From assembly GCA_035256745.1 (NCBI GenBank), contig DATEXQ010000050.1:1-7383 (forward strand): DNA of 7,383 nt. The letters run 5' to 3'. The DNA comes from DATEXQ01 sp035256745. GTDB taxonomy: Bacteria > Patescibacteriota > Microgenomatia > UBA8517. Below are positions 1 to 6,052 of this stretch, piece after piece. Position numbers and translations under genes: made by a program. Every line of letters begins with the position of its first letter. Position 1 is the first letter of the stretch. The notes under the pieces are model-generated. The model had not been told where the DNA came from. It worked only from the letters and a program-made list of their open reading frames with translations, and made no database searches.

Positions 1-741
1 TTTTGTTACTGCAACGGTTTCTTCGAAAAGTGCTGATATTTTACCATCACGCGTGGAAATTGTCCATCCATCATTGGAAATTTTTATATCACCACTACCC
101 TTGGCATACATTACTTCAATTGCCAAAGTCATTCCCGGTAAAATTTCAGGTGTCGCTTTTTTCTTCCATTGCCTAAAACAGGGAATTTCCGGTTCTTCAT
201 GTAAATTTTTCCCAACCCCATGACCAACCAATGCTTTTATTGGCCGAAAATTGGCTCCCACAATGGTTTTTTCAATCGCCTCGGAAATATCAAAAATCCT
301 GTTTCCGTAAACCGCTTTATTAATGGCATTATCTAAAGCTTTTTCACCGACTTTTAAAAAATTGTCTATTTCAATATCTTTTCCAATGGCTTTTGAAAAA
401 GAGGTATCGGTATGAAATCCTTTATAAAACATACCCAAGTCTACGCTCACCAAATCTTTATTCTTGAAAACTACCGTTTTTTGGGGAATACCATGAACAA
501 GTCCGCTATTCACATTAACACAGGTTGTCCAGGAGTAACCCGGAACCATTTTAAAAGAAGGTTTTCCACCCGCAGAAAGAATTAATTTCGTTGCCAAATC
601 CTCAATCTGCAATGCATTACCTCCTTCATAAACTTCACTTTTAATCTTCTCTTTTACCTCTGCAAGCTTTTTTCCTCCCTCTTCCATCTTCTTCAAATCG
701 GATTTTGATTTATAGGTGATTGGGTGACTTATACTAGGCAT
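1..741 (-). CDS. map: Methionine aminopeptidase, type I (3' end cut by window edge)
   Basis: Removes the initiator methionine from new proteins in the cytosol, using a two-metal centre. I translated 247 codons from the ATG at 741 to the window edge with no stop. All five metal ligands of the family are visible: D101 (in VSVDLG), D112 (in HTDTSF), H174 (in GHGVGKNLHEEP), E209 (in LAIEVM) and E240 (in LFEETVAV). The substrate-site histidines are also present: H83 (in LVHGIP) and H181. The last ligand has been passed, so only a few C-terminal residues should be missing from a protein of about 250-260 residues. There is no N-terminal zinc-finger or SH3-binding extension, which fits the plain bacterial type Ia form. 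The start overlaps the end of adk by 8 bases and has the best ribosome binding site in the window. The adk-map order is common at the end of spc operons. Confidence 0.96.
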   Translation of the reverse strand, partial: MPSISHPITYKSKSDLKKMEEGGKKLAEVKEKIKSEVYEGGNALQIEDLATKLILSAGGKPSFKMVPGYSWTTCVNVNSGLVHGIPQKTVVFKNKDLVSVDLGMFYKGFHTDTSFSKAIGKDIEIDNFLKVGEKALDNAINKAVYGNRIFDISEAIEKTIVGANFRPIKALVGHGVGKNLHEEPEIPCFRQWKKKATPEILPGMTLAIEVMYAKGSGDIKISNDGWTISTRDGKISALFEETVAVTK

Positions 742-1384
742 TTAATCCCTCCTTATTAAAATCTTTAATAATATCTTGGGTAATATCTGCTATGGGGTTT
801 TCTCCATTTATTCTTAAAAGAATCCCCTCCTTTTCCAAATAGTCTATTAAGGGTTTAACGTTTTTTCTGTATTGGGTTAATCTTTCTCTTATGCTTGGTG
901 GTGTATCGTCATACCTTTGGATTAAATTACCTTGGCACTTATCACAAATATTTTCTTTTAAAGGTGCGTTTGTAATCACGTTATAAGTTGTTCCACACTT
1001 TTCGCAAATCCTACGTGATGACAATCGATTAATTACAATTTCATCATCAATATCCAAAAAAATTGCTTTGTCGATTTTTGTATGTCTTTCTGACAGCCAA
1101 TTTACAAGGTCTATATATTGGCTAACAAATCTAGGGTAGCCATCAAAAAGTATATTGTCTCCTTCTGGAACTTTCTCTTCCAATAATTTATCTACATACC
1201 CTGTCATTTCTTTCTCGGGAATAAGGTTTCCTTTTTCAACAATATTTTTAATCCTTAAATCCTTTTGCGCCAATTCTCTCGCAAAATCACCTGCTTCAAA
1301 ATAAAAAAGGTTAAATCTCTTAGCCAAAAGATTTCCTTGTGTTCCCTTTCCCGAACCTGGTGGACCTAAAAGAATAAGATTCAT
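734..1384 (-). CDS. adk: Adenylate kinase with zinc-binding LID
   Basis: Catalyses ATP + AMP to 2 ADP in the cytosol. The 216 residues match the long bacterial form. The P-loop GPPGSGKGT is at residues 7-15, the AMP-site motif DGYPR at 81-85, and the LID arginine and acidic pair (QRYDD) at 156-160. The LID (about 120-158) carries four cysteines as CEKC (127, 130) and CDKC (147, 150), the pattern of zinc-bearing adenylate kinases. One oddity is that the usual STGD..R motif of the AMP site reads FEAGDFAR (29-36), so the conserved Thr is Ala. The ATG lies one base after the secY stop (TAATATG) and no Shine-Dalgarno is visible, which suggests coupling to secY. The gene ends in TAG, the only TAG among the visible stops, and overlaps map. 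Identity is secure; only the effect of the altered motif is uncertain. Confidence 0.97.
   Translation of the reverse strand: MNLILLGPPGSGKGTQGNLLAKRFNLFYFEAGDFARELAQKDLRIKNIVEKGNLIPEKEMTGYVDKLLEEKVPEGDNILFDGYPRFVSQYIDLVNWLSERHTKIDKAIFLDIDDEIVINRLSSRRICEKCGTTYNVITNAPLKENICDKCQGNLIQRYDDTPPSIRERLTQYRKNVKPLIDYLEKEGILLRINGENPIADITQDIIKDFNKEGLNA
747..754 (-). promoter_or_regulatory. Strong Shine-Dalgarno site for map
   Basis: The minus strand reads AAGGAGGG followed by a 5-base spacer (ATTAA) and the map ATG at 741. The site lies inside the last codons of adk. It fixes the map start and lets ribosomes reload at map even though the two genes overlap. It is the longest anti-SD match I found in the window. 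Confidence 0.85.
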
Positions 1385-1385
1385 A

Positions 1386-2663
1386 TTAACTAAAGGTGTC
1401 GTATCTTTTCATCACTAATTGGGCTTCCAACTGTCTTGTTACCTCAAGAACAACAGAAACTACTATCAATATTCCCGTTCCTCCTATAGCTAAATTGGCT
1501 ACCCCTAGAAAATTCTGAAAAATAGAAGGGAGTATTGCTATAAATCCCAAAAAAATTGCTCCGACAAGGGTAACTCTATTTAAAACCTCGGATAGAAATT
1601 GTATGGTTTGTGTTCCCGGTCTAATTCCGGGAATAAAACCCCCGTTTTTTTGTAAGTTATCGGAAATTTTCTCTGGATTAAACACAACTGCAGTATAAAA
1701 ATAAGTAAAGCCAACAACCATCAGAAAATAGACAACGTTATATAAAGTCGATTGGGGATTAAAAAGCTTAGTAATTTCAGATGCTAGAGATGCTATTCTT
1801 TCGTTACCTACTCCTGCTAAAAACTGACCTGCAAACGAAGGCAATAGGACCAGAGAAACCGCAAAGATGATTGGAATAACGCCAGCCTGGTTGAGTCTTA
1901 AAGGTAAATATGAGGAGGTTAAACCCGTACGTCCTGTTCTCCTGGCATAATTTATGGGGATCCTTCTGGTTGCCTCATTCATAAACACGATCAAACCTAC
2001 AACTAAAATGGCAACTACCAAAAATATCAACATTTTAAGAACATCCTCTGATCTTATAACCGAAACGGATTGTCCAAAAACAATTGGAAGTCTTGCCACT
2101 ATTCCTGCAAAAATTAAAAAGGATATACCGTTACTTATCCCGTATTCGGAAATTAATTCCCCCAGCCACACGGCCAACATGCATCCTGCAGTCATGGTAA
2201 CTATAAGAGCCAGTAGAGAAACCGGAGAGAGATTTGAAATTACATTTTGATTTCTCAATAAACTATACATTGCAAAAGATTGAAGGGCAGCAATGGGTAC
2301 TGTCAAAAACCTTGTATATTGATTAATTTTTTCCTGTCCATACTCTCCTTCTTTGGAAAGCTCTTCAAGAGAGGGAACAACAAACGTCAAAAGCTGCAAA
2401 ATGATGGAGGCATTTATGTAAGGGTTTAATCCCAATGCCATAATGGAAAAGTTAGCAAGAGTTCCTCCGCTAAATACATCGAGTAAGGAAAGAAGCGGAC
2501 TTCCCAAAAAAAGTGCCTGAAGAGAAGTTCTGTCTACACCAGAAACAGGAATGTGTGCGATAAGTCTAAAAACGACAAGAATTGCTGCTGTAATCAATAT
2601 TTTCTTTCTGACATCGGGTGATTTAAAAGTCTTAGAAAAAAAATTAAAAATTGATTTGAGCAT
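1386..2663 (-). CDS. secY: Preprotein translocase subunit SecY
   Basis: Forms the protein-conducting channel of the Sec translocon in the cytoplasmic membrane, working with SecE, SecG, SecA and the ribosome. The 425 residues show the expected ten hydrophobic segments, at roughly 20-39, 70-92, 118-137, 147-168, 178-196, 208-228, 258-280, 305-326, 364-383 and 388-406. The plug lies near 58-68, ahead of the conserved LGLNPYINASIILQLL (77-92). Other family marks are GISNGISFLIFAGIVARLP (175-193), GGFIPGIRPGTQT (341-353; this loop carries the conserved Arg of the cytosolic C5 loop, here R348) and GGTGILIVVSVVLE (394-407). It starts 3 bases after the rplO stop (TAATATATG), as usual for rplO-secY. 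The nearest GGGAGG (2686-2691) is 22 bases upstream, too far to act normally, so coupling is more likely. No truncation or frameshift is seen. Confidence 0.98.
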   Translation of the reverse strand: MLKSIFNFFSKTFKSPDVRKKILITAAILVVFRLIAHIPVSGVDRTSLQALFLGSPLLSLLDVFSGGTLANFSIMALGLNPYINASIILQLLTFVVPSLEELSKEGEYGQEKINQYTRFLTVPIAALQSFAMYSLLRNQNVISNLSPVSLLALIVTMTAGCMLAVWLGELISEYGISNGISFLIFAGIVARLPIVFGQSVSVIRSEDVLKMLIFLVVAILVVGLIVFMNEATRRIPINYARRTGRTGLTSSYLPLRLNQAGVIPIIFAVSLVLLPSFAGQFLAGVGNERIASLASEITKLFNPQSTLYNVVYFLMVVGFTYFYTAVVFNPEKISDNLQKNGGFIPGIRPGTQTIQFLSEVLNRVTLVGAIFLGFIAILPSIFQNFLGVANLAIGGTGILIVVSVVLEVTRQLEAQLVMKRYDTFS

Positions 2664-2666
2664 ATA

Positions 2667-3110
2667 TTAATCTCGTAAAATTTTACCTCCCGCCTTTTCG
2701 ATCTTTTTGGCAGCAGATTTTGATATGGGGATAGCTACAGAAAACTTTTTTATTAATCCTCCGTCACCCAAAATCTTGACTCCAAATTTTTTTGCATCAT
2801 CTTCTTTTACAATACCATGCTTGACCAATAAATTTATATCCACCTTTGAACCGGTAGGAAGAATATCCAAGTATGCAAGTTTTACTATCAAAGGTTTTTT
2901 TCCTGCCTTGAATTTTCCTTTACCTCTTCTTAAGGGAAGTCTTTTAATAAAGGATTTCTTTACTTTGACTCCCTCAAAAATGATATTTATTTTACCTCTT
3001 GATTTTTGTCCTTTTTGTCCCCGACCAACCGTATGAGCACCTCGACCACTCCCGTGACCTCTTCCTATTCTTCTTTTACCTTTTGCTACAGTTTTAACTA
3101 AATTAACCAT
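2667..3110 (-). CDS. rplO: 50S ribosomal protein uL15
   Basis: A large-subunit protein that binds 23S rRNA during late assembly, with a long basic N-terminal tail reaching into the subunit. The 147 residues are close to the usual bacterial length. The tail holds the glycine/arginine-rich family motifs: GRRxxGRG-like KRRIGRGHGSGRG (12-24) and GRGQKGQKSRGK (29-40). The C-terminal domain ends in the L15 signature region, with DGGLIKKFSV (116-125) and KSAAKKIEKAGG (131-142). It begins 2 bases after rpsE (TAAATATG) and has a strong Shine-Dalgarno sequence inside the rpsE 3' end. In most bacteria rpmD (bL30) stands between rpsE and rplO; here there is no room for it. Confidence 0.97.
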   Translation of the reverse strand: MVNLVKTVAKGKRRIGRGHGSGRGAHTVGRGQKGQKSRGKINIIFEGVKVKKSFIKRLPLRRGKGKFKAGKKPLIVKLAYLDILPTGSKVDINLLVKHGIVKEDDAKKFGVKILGDGGLIKKFSVAIPISKSAAKKIEKAGGKILRD

Positions 3111-3112
3111 AT

Positions 3113-3607
3113 TTACTCCTTTCTATTTTTTCTCTTTCTATCTATTTGAGATATTTTCTTTAATGCCGCAAGTGTTGCATAGACATTTGAGGCCTTATTT
3201 TTTGTTCCCAAGATTTTTCCTGATGCATCTTTAATTCCTGCCGCTTCCAAAATTACCCTTACGGGGCCTCCGGCAATAATACCTGATCCCGGAGGAGCAG
3301 GTTTAAGCATCACTCTGGCAGCTGAAAATTTTTCCGAGATTGAAAAAGGTATTGTTGTTCCAGCCAAAGGGATTATATCCATTCTTCTTTTAGCTGAAGA
3401 TATTGCTTTGGTTATCGCACTTCTAACGTCTTGGGCTTTAGACAATGCTACTCCTACTTTACCCTTTTTATCTCCTACTACTACAAGAGCTGAAAATCTT
3501 ATTTGATTTCCACCTTTTGTTTTCTTTGAAATCCTTTTTATTTGGATAACCTTTTCTTCGTATTCGCTAAAAGGTCTACCTTGATTCATTGTATCTGGTC
3601 TAAACAT
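3113..3607 (-). CDS. rpsE: 30S ribosomal protein uS5
   Basis: A small-subunit protein at the mRNA entry side, which contributes to decoding accuracy and helicase action. The 164 residues match the family length. The N-terminal double-stranded-RNA-binding-like domain spans about 15-80, with EEKVIQIKRISKKTKGG (17-33) and RFSALVVVGDKKGKVGVAL (37-55). The C-terminal domain follows, with PAPPGSGIIAGGPVRVILEA (103-122) and the AGIKD motif (123-127). The ATG at 3607 is 2 bases after the rplR stop. A second in-frame ATG at 3589 (residue 7) has no better ribosome site, and conserved residues begin only near residue 15, so the start could be either. I kept the upstream one because it sits tight against rplR and has a GGGAGG upstream, though with a long spacer. 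The gene directly downstream is rplO, not rpmD. Confidence 0.96.
   Translation of the reverse strand: MFRPDTMNQGRPFSEYEEKVIQIKRISKKTKGGNQIRFSALVVVGDKKGKVGVALSKAQDVRSAITKAISSAKRRMDIIPLAGTTIPFSISEKFSAARVMLKPAPPGSGIIAGGPVRVILEAAGIKDASGKILGTKNKASNVYATLAALKKISQIDRKRKNRKE
3116..3121 (-). promoter_or_regulatory. Strong Shine-Dalgarno site for rplO
   Basis: The minus strand reads AAGGAG, then TAAAT (5 bases), then the rplO ATG at 3110. The spacer contains the rpsE stop codon TAA, so a terminating ribosome would sit on the site. This is one of only two clear, well-spaced Shine-Dalgarno sites in the window. It lies at the junction where rpmD is missing. Confidence 0.8.
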
Positions 3608-3609
3608 TT

Positions 3610-3954
3610 TTAAAAAATCAAACCTCCCTTTCTTGCTCCTTCAGCTACTGCTTTTACTCTTCCGTGATATTTATAACCGCTTTTGTCAAAAATAACTTTT
3701 TTAATTTTTTTCTTCTTAGCCATTTCCGCAATTTTAACGCCCAATAGATATCCCGCTTCCACTTTTGTTTTCCCTATAATATCTTTTCCTAATTTCTTGA
3801 TTGACAAAGCCACAACGGTTTTTCCCAACGTATCGTCTATAATTTGAACATATAAACCTTTATTGGATCTATAAACCGACATTCTGGGTCTTTCCTTTGT
3901 ACCGAAAATATGTACTTTTACTCTTTTTTTCCTTTTTAAAAATTTATTATCCAT
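3610..3954 (-). CDS. rplR: 50S ribosomal protein uL18
   Basis: Binds 5S rRNA together with uL5 and anchors it in the central protuberance of the large subunit. The 114 residues are near the usual 115-120. A basic N-terminal tail (KRKKRVKVHIFG, 7-18) leads into the conserved GTKERPRMSVYRSNKGLYVQ (18-37). The C-terminal end carries the family signature FDKSGYKYHGRVKAVAEGAR (89-108) followed by GLIF at the very end. It lies between rplF (11-base gap) and rpsE (2-base gap), the standard spc position. No Shine-Dalgarno site is evident ahead of the ATG, which reads AAAGATATG. Nothing unusual in the protein. Confidence 0.96.
   Translation of the reverse strand: MDNKFLKRKKRVKVHIFGTKERPRMSVYRSNKGLYVQIIDDTLGKTVVALSIKKLGKDIIGKTKVEAGYLLGVKIAEMAKKKKIKKVIFDKSGYKYHGRVKAVAEGARKGGLIF
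3623..3628 (-). promoter_or_regulatory. Possible Shine-Dalgarno site for rpsE (long spacer)
   Basis: GGGAGG on the minus strand, inside the rplR 3' end, with 15 bases before the rpsE ATG at 3607. That spacer is longer than usual (about 5-10), so activity is uncertain. It encodes glycine codons of the conserved L18 C-terminus, so its presence may be coincidental. Confidence 0.35.
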
Positions 3955-3965
3955 ATCTTTGATAT

Positions 3966-4517
3966 TTAAGCTGGCTGTCCTTGAGCCTTTGCGGCTTTTC
4001 CAGCCTTTCTTCTTATTACTTCTCCCAAGTAAAGAATTCCTTTGCCCTTATAGGGCTCTGGTGGCCTTACCGAACGAATTTTGGCTGATATTCGTCCAAC
4101 CAATTCCTTGTCTATACCGTCAACAGTTATTACATTTTTTTCGACTTTAAAGGTAATTCCGTCAGGTGCAGATACCTTTGCGGGTTGGGAATAGCCGACG
4201 GTTAATTTCAAATCTTTTCCGGCAACCTCTGCCCTATATCCAGTCCCGACCAATTCAAGTTTTTTAGACCAACCCTCACTTACACCTTTAACCGCATTTG
4301 CAATAAGCGCTCTAAAAGTACCGTAAATTGGCTTTGCTTCTTCATTTTTTATGCTACTAGTAATATAAATTTTACCCTCTTTTTCTTCAACTTTAATACC
4401 CTTCGGACACTTATTTTCCAAGGTTCCTTTTGGTCCTGTCACTTTTAAAGTGTTATTAACCACGGATACACTTACCCCGGAAGGTATTACAATGGACTGT
4501 TTTCCAATTCTACTCAT
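3966..4517 (-). CDS. rplF: 50S ribosomal protein uL6
   Basis: Binds 23S rRNA near the sarcin-ricin loop and the factor-binding region of the large subunit. From the ATG at 4517 the protein has 183 residues and starts with the canonical MSRIGKQSIVIPSGV. The frame is open to another ATG at 4556, but that would add 13 residues foreign to the family and overlap rpsH by 35 bases, so I reject it. Two tandem L6 repeats span about 1-80 and 82-170. The C-terminal signature PEPYKGKGI (153-161) and EVIRRKAGKA (166-175) are clear. A short Ala/Gln/Gly tail (176-183) follows. The start is 4 bases after the rpsH stop (TAA then AAAT then ATG) with no visible Shine-Dalgarno site. Confidence 0.96.
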   Translation of the reverse strand: MSRIGKQSIVIPSGVSVSVVNNTLKVTGPKGTLENKCPKGIKVEEKEGKIYITSSIKNEEAKPIYGTFRALIANAVKGVSEGWSKKLELVGTGYRAEVAGKDLKLTVGYSQPAKVSAPDGITFKVEKNVITVDGIDKELVGRISAKIRSVRPPEPYKGKGILYLGEVIRRKAGKAAKAQGQPA

Positions 4518-4521
4518 ATTT

Positions 4522-4959
4522 TTATAAAACTTCAGCCAACACTTCTCCTCCGACACCCTTTTTAATCGCTTCTCTAGAGGAAAGGATCCCTTTGGAAGTC
4601 GACAGTAAAAGAAAAGAAGGAGATCGATAACTTTCCAGCTCTTCCTTTCCCATATAAATTCTCAAGCCCGGTTTTGAAATAATTTTTATGTTACTTAGTA
4701 CCGGTTCTTTTTTTACGTAAGCAATTCTTATTCTTAAGGTATTATCCTCTTTCAAAACTTCTTTAATATATCCCAAATGCTGCAAGCTTTTGGCTACCTC
4801 TTCTATCAAATTGGTTCTAGCAACCACAAACTCTTTTTTACCCGAACGAGATATGTTTTTAAATCTTATTAAAAAATCTCCAACAGGATAATTGGTCATT
4901 TTAATAACCTTGGGTTTTTGAATATTTTTATTTTGTTTATTGGATTTTTCTTTTGGCAT
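4522..4959 (-). CDS. rpsH: 30S ribosomal protein uS8, with possible N-terminal extension
   Basis: A primary 16S rRNA binder of the small-subunit central domain; in E. coli it also represses its own spc operon. From the ATG at 4959 it has 145 residues against a typical 130. The family fold begins at residue 21 (MTNYPVGDFLIRFKN), where ordinary S8 proteins begin. Residues 1-20 are a Lys/Asn/Gln-rich tail without family similarity that I can recognise. The C-terminal part carries KPGLRIY (96-102) and the signature LLLSTSKGILSSREAIKKG (117-135) with GGEVL (137-141). The ATG at 4899 (125 residues) is preceded by AAGG with an 8-base spacer, whereas 4959 has no Shine-Dalgarno but keeps the gap to rpsZ at 12 bases rather than 72. 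I report the longer form as the default and regard the start as undecided. Confidence 0.9.
   Translation of the reverse strand: MPKEKSNKQNKNIQKPKVIKMTNYPVGDFLIRFKNISRSGKKEFVVARTNLIEEVAKSLQHLGYIKEVLKEDNTLRIRIAYVKKEPVLSNIKIISKPGLRIYMGKEELESYRSPSFLLLSTSKGILSSREAIKKGVGGEVLAEVL
4908..4911 (-). promoter_or_regulatory. Short Shine-Dalgarno-like site before an internal rpsH ATG
   Basis: AAGG on the minus strand with 8 bases (TTATTAAA) before the in-frame ATG at 4899. It is only a four-base match. Its spacing is good and the ATG coincides with where the conserved S8 fold begins, so it bears on the choice of rpsH start. Confidence 0.35.
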
Positions 4960-4971
4960 AATTAAAATTTA

Positions 4972-5157
4972 TTACCAGCTTGCTTTTTTTACACCTGGGA
5001 CATTTCCCTTATGAACCTGCTCCCTAAAACATAAACGACACAAGCCAAACCTTCTTATATAGCCTCTGGACCTTCCACAAAGTCTACATCTATTCCTGTA
5101 TCGGATTTTATATTTTAATTTTTTTGTCTCCCTTACTATTTTTGATGTTTTAGCCAT
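4972..5157 (-). CDS. rpsZ: 30S ribosomal protein uS14, zinc-binding type Z
   Basis: A protein of the small-subunit head, needed late in 30S assembly. The 61 residues are the exact length class of the short zinc form (often named rpsN type Z), unlike the roughly 100-residue zinc-free form of E. coli. The four zinc ligands are C24 and C27 (CRLC) and C40 and C43 (CRLC). The family core NRCRLCGRSRGYIRRFGLCR (22-41) and the ending GVKKASW (55-61) are clear. It sits between rplE (9-base gap) and rpsH (12-base gap), the standard spc position. The start reads TTAAATATG with no Shine-Dalgarno site. Nothing is missing. Confidence 0.97.
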   Translation of the reverse strand: MAKTSKIVRETKKLKYKIRYRNRCRLCGRSRGYIRRFGLCRLCFREQVHKGNVPGVKKASW

Positions 5158-5166
5158 ATTTAATAA

Positions 5167-5721
5167 TTAATTTTTCTCAAACGGCATTCCCAATAATTCC
5201 AACAGTTTTCTTGACTCTTCTTTGCTTTTACTATTTGTAACTATCGTAATCTCTAAACCAAACGGTTTTGTTACTTTACCCATATCAACATCCGGAAATA
5301 CCGTATGTTCTTCAATTCCCAAGGTATAATTACCACTGGAATCAAAACTTTTTACAGATACACCCCTAAAATCCCTAAGTCTGGGTAGTACGATTGAAAT
5401 CAGCTTGTCCAAAAAATCATACATTCTTATTCCCCTTAAAGTTACTTTTAAACCAATGGGCATACCTTTCCTCAGATTAAAGGTAGCGATTGAAACCCTT
5501 GCTATTTGAATCGAAGGAGTCTGCCCTGTAATTACCCCTAAATCTCTTTTACAGGATTCCATCAGTTCTCTATTTTTAGCAATTTCTGCAGTTCCTGAAT
5601 TCACAACAATTTTTTCAATCCTGGGGGTAGCCATGGGATTTCTAATACCAAATTCTTTGGCAAGTTGTTTTGCTATCTCTTTCTCATATTTTTCTTTTAA
5701 TCTTGTTATTACTTTTTGCAT
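5167..5721 (-). CDS. rplE: 50S ribosomal protein uL5
   Basis: Binds 5S rRNA with uL18 in the central protuberance and contacts the P-site tRNA and the small-subunit head. The 184 residues fit the usual 178-187. Family blocks in order are RLKEKYEKEIAKQL (7-20), PRIEKIVVNSG (33-43), ITGQTP (64-69), ATFNLRKGMPIGLKVTLRG (79-97), YDFLDKLI (101-108), LPRLRDFRG (112-120) and the closing LLELLGMPFEKN (173-184). The start is one base after the rplX stop (TAATATG), without a Shine-Dalgarno site, implying coupling to rplX. In E. coli the S8 repressor site lies at this junction; I see no convincing copy here. Confidence 0.97.
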   Translation of the reverse strand: MQKVITRLKEKYEKEIAKQLAKEFGIRNPMATPRIEKIVVNSGTAEIAKNRELMESCKRDLGVITGQTPSIQIARVSIATFNLRKGMPIGLKVTLRGIRMYDFLDKLISIVLPRLRDFRGVSVKSFDSSGNYTLGIEEHTVFPDVDMGKVTKPFGLEITIVTNSKSKEESRKLLELLGMPFEKN

Positions 5722-5722
5722 A

Positions 5723-6037
5723 TTATTTAGAATCTATTTGTTTACCGCATTTTTTGCATATACGGACCTTTTCTTTATCAATCACCTTTATTCCAACTCT
5801 TGCTGCTTTTTTACATTTGGGGCAGATTAGGGCTACTTTAGAAAAAACCATAGGTCTGGGAATTTCATAGATTCCTCCTTTTTGACCTTGATATCCTTTG
5901 ACATGTTTTTTATAAATATTAATCCCGGGTATAACCAGTAACCCTTTTTTAGCAAATATCTTTTCAATTTCTCCATCCCGACCCTTATCTTTGCCTGTAA
6001 GGACTTTTACTTTATCGCCAACTTTTAGTTTTAACAT
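5723..6037 (-). CDS. rplX: 50S ribosomal protein uL24 with Cys4 zinc-ribbon-like C-terminus
   Basis: An assembly-initiating 23S rRNA binder near the polypeptide exit tunnel. The 104 residues match the family. The KOW motif is N-terminal (KVGDKVKVLTGKDKGRDGEI, 5-24), followed by NIYKKHVKG (40-48) and GGIYEIPRPM (54-63). The C-terminal part carries CPKC (72, 75) and CKKC (94, 97) separated by a short beta-like stretch, a four-cysteine pattern that looks zinc-binding. Such cysteines occur in some but not all bacterial L24 proteins; that they bind metal here is inference. The ATG at 6037 is 15 bases after the rplN stop, the widest gap in the window. That gap is very AT-rich and shows no Shine-Dalgarno site. 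Confidence 0.96.
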   Translation of the reverse strand: MLKLKVGDKVKVLTGKDKGRDGEIEKIFAKKGLLVIPGINIYKKHVKGYQGQKGGIYEIPRPMVFSKVALICPKCKKAARVGIKVIDKEKVRICKKCGKQIDSK

Positions 6038-6052
6038 AAATATTTTAAATTT

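Noticed and set aside
1954..2250. Plus-strand open frame of 98 codons inside secY
   Set aside because: It lies wholly opposite a well-conserved SecY region. The translation is low-complexity (Thr, Ile, Lys) and resembles no family I know.
2675..2686. Perfect 12-base palindrome GTAAAATTTTAC between a GGGAGG and the secY start
   Set aside because: A hairpin could have only about four AT-rich pairs, too weak to act as a terminator or to bring the distant GGGAGG close to the ATG. It encodes conserved uL15 residues (GKILR).
2707..3036. Plus-strand open frame of 109 codons opposite rplO
   Set aside because: It is a shadow of the uL15 gene, created by its lysine- and glycine-rich codons; no domain is recognisable.
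3959..4150. Plus-strand open frame of 63 codons opposite rplF
   Set aside because: It is antisense to the conserved C-terminus of uL6 and has no independent support.
4518..4556. Upstream ATG that would lengthen L6 by 13 residues
   Set aside because: The added residues do not resemble L6, the extension overlaps rpsH by 35 bases, and MSRIGKQ at 4517 is the canonical family start.
5700..5760. Possible S8 autoregulatory binding site at the rplX-rplE junction, as in E. coli
   Set aside because: I could not find a convincing 16S helix 21-like hairpin around the rplE start by eye; the region is AT-rich and the junction is only one base.
5633..5870. Two overlapping plus-strand open frames at the rplE-rplX junction with hydrophobic translations
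   Set aside because: Lysine codons read on the opposite strand give Phe and Leu, so AT-rich basic genes yield false membrane-like frames. Both lie opposite secure genes.
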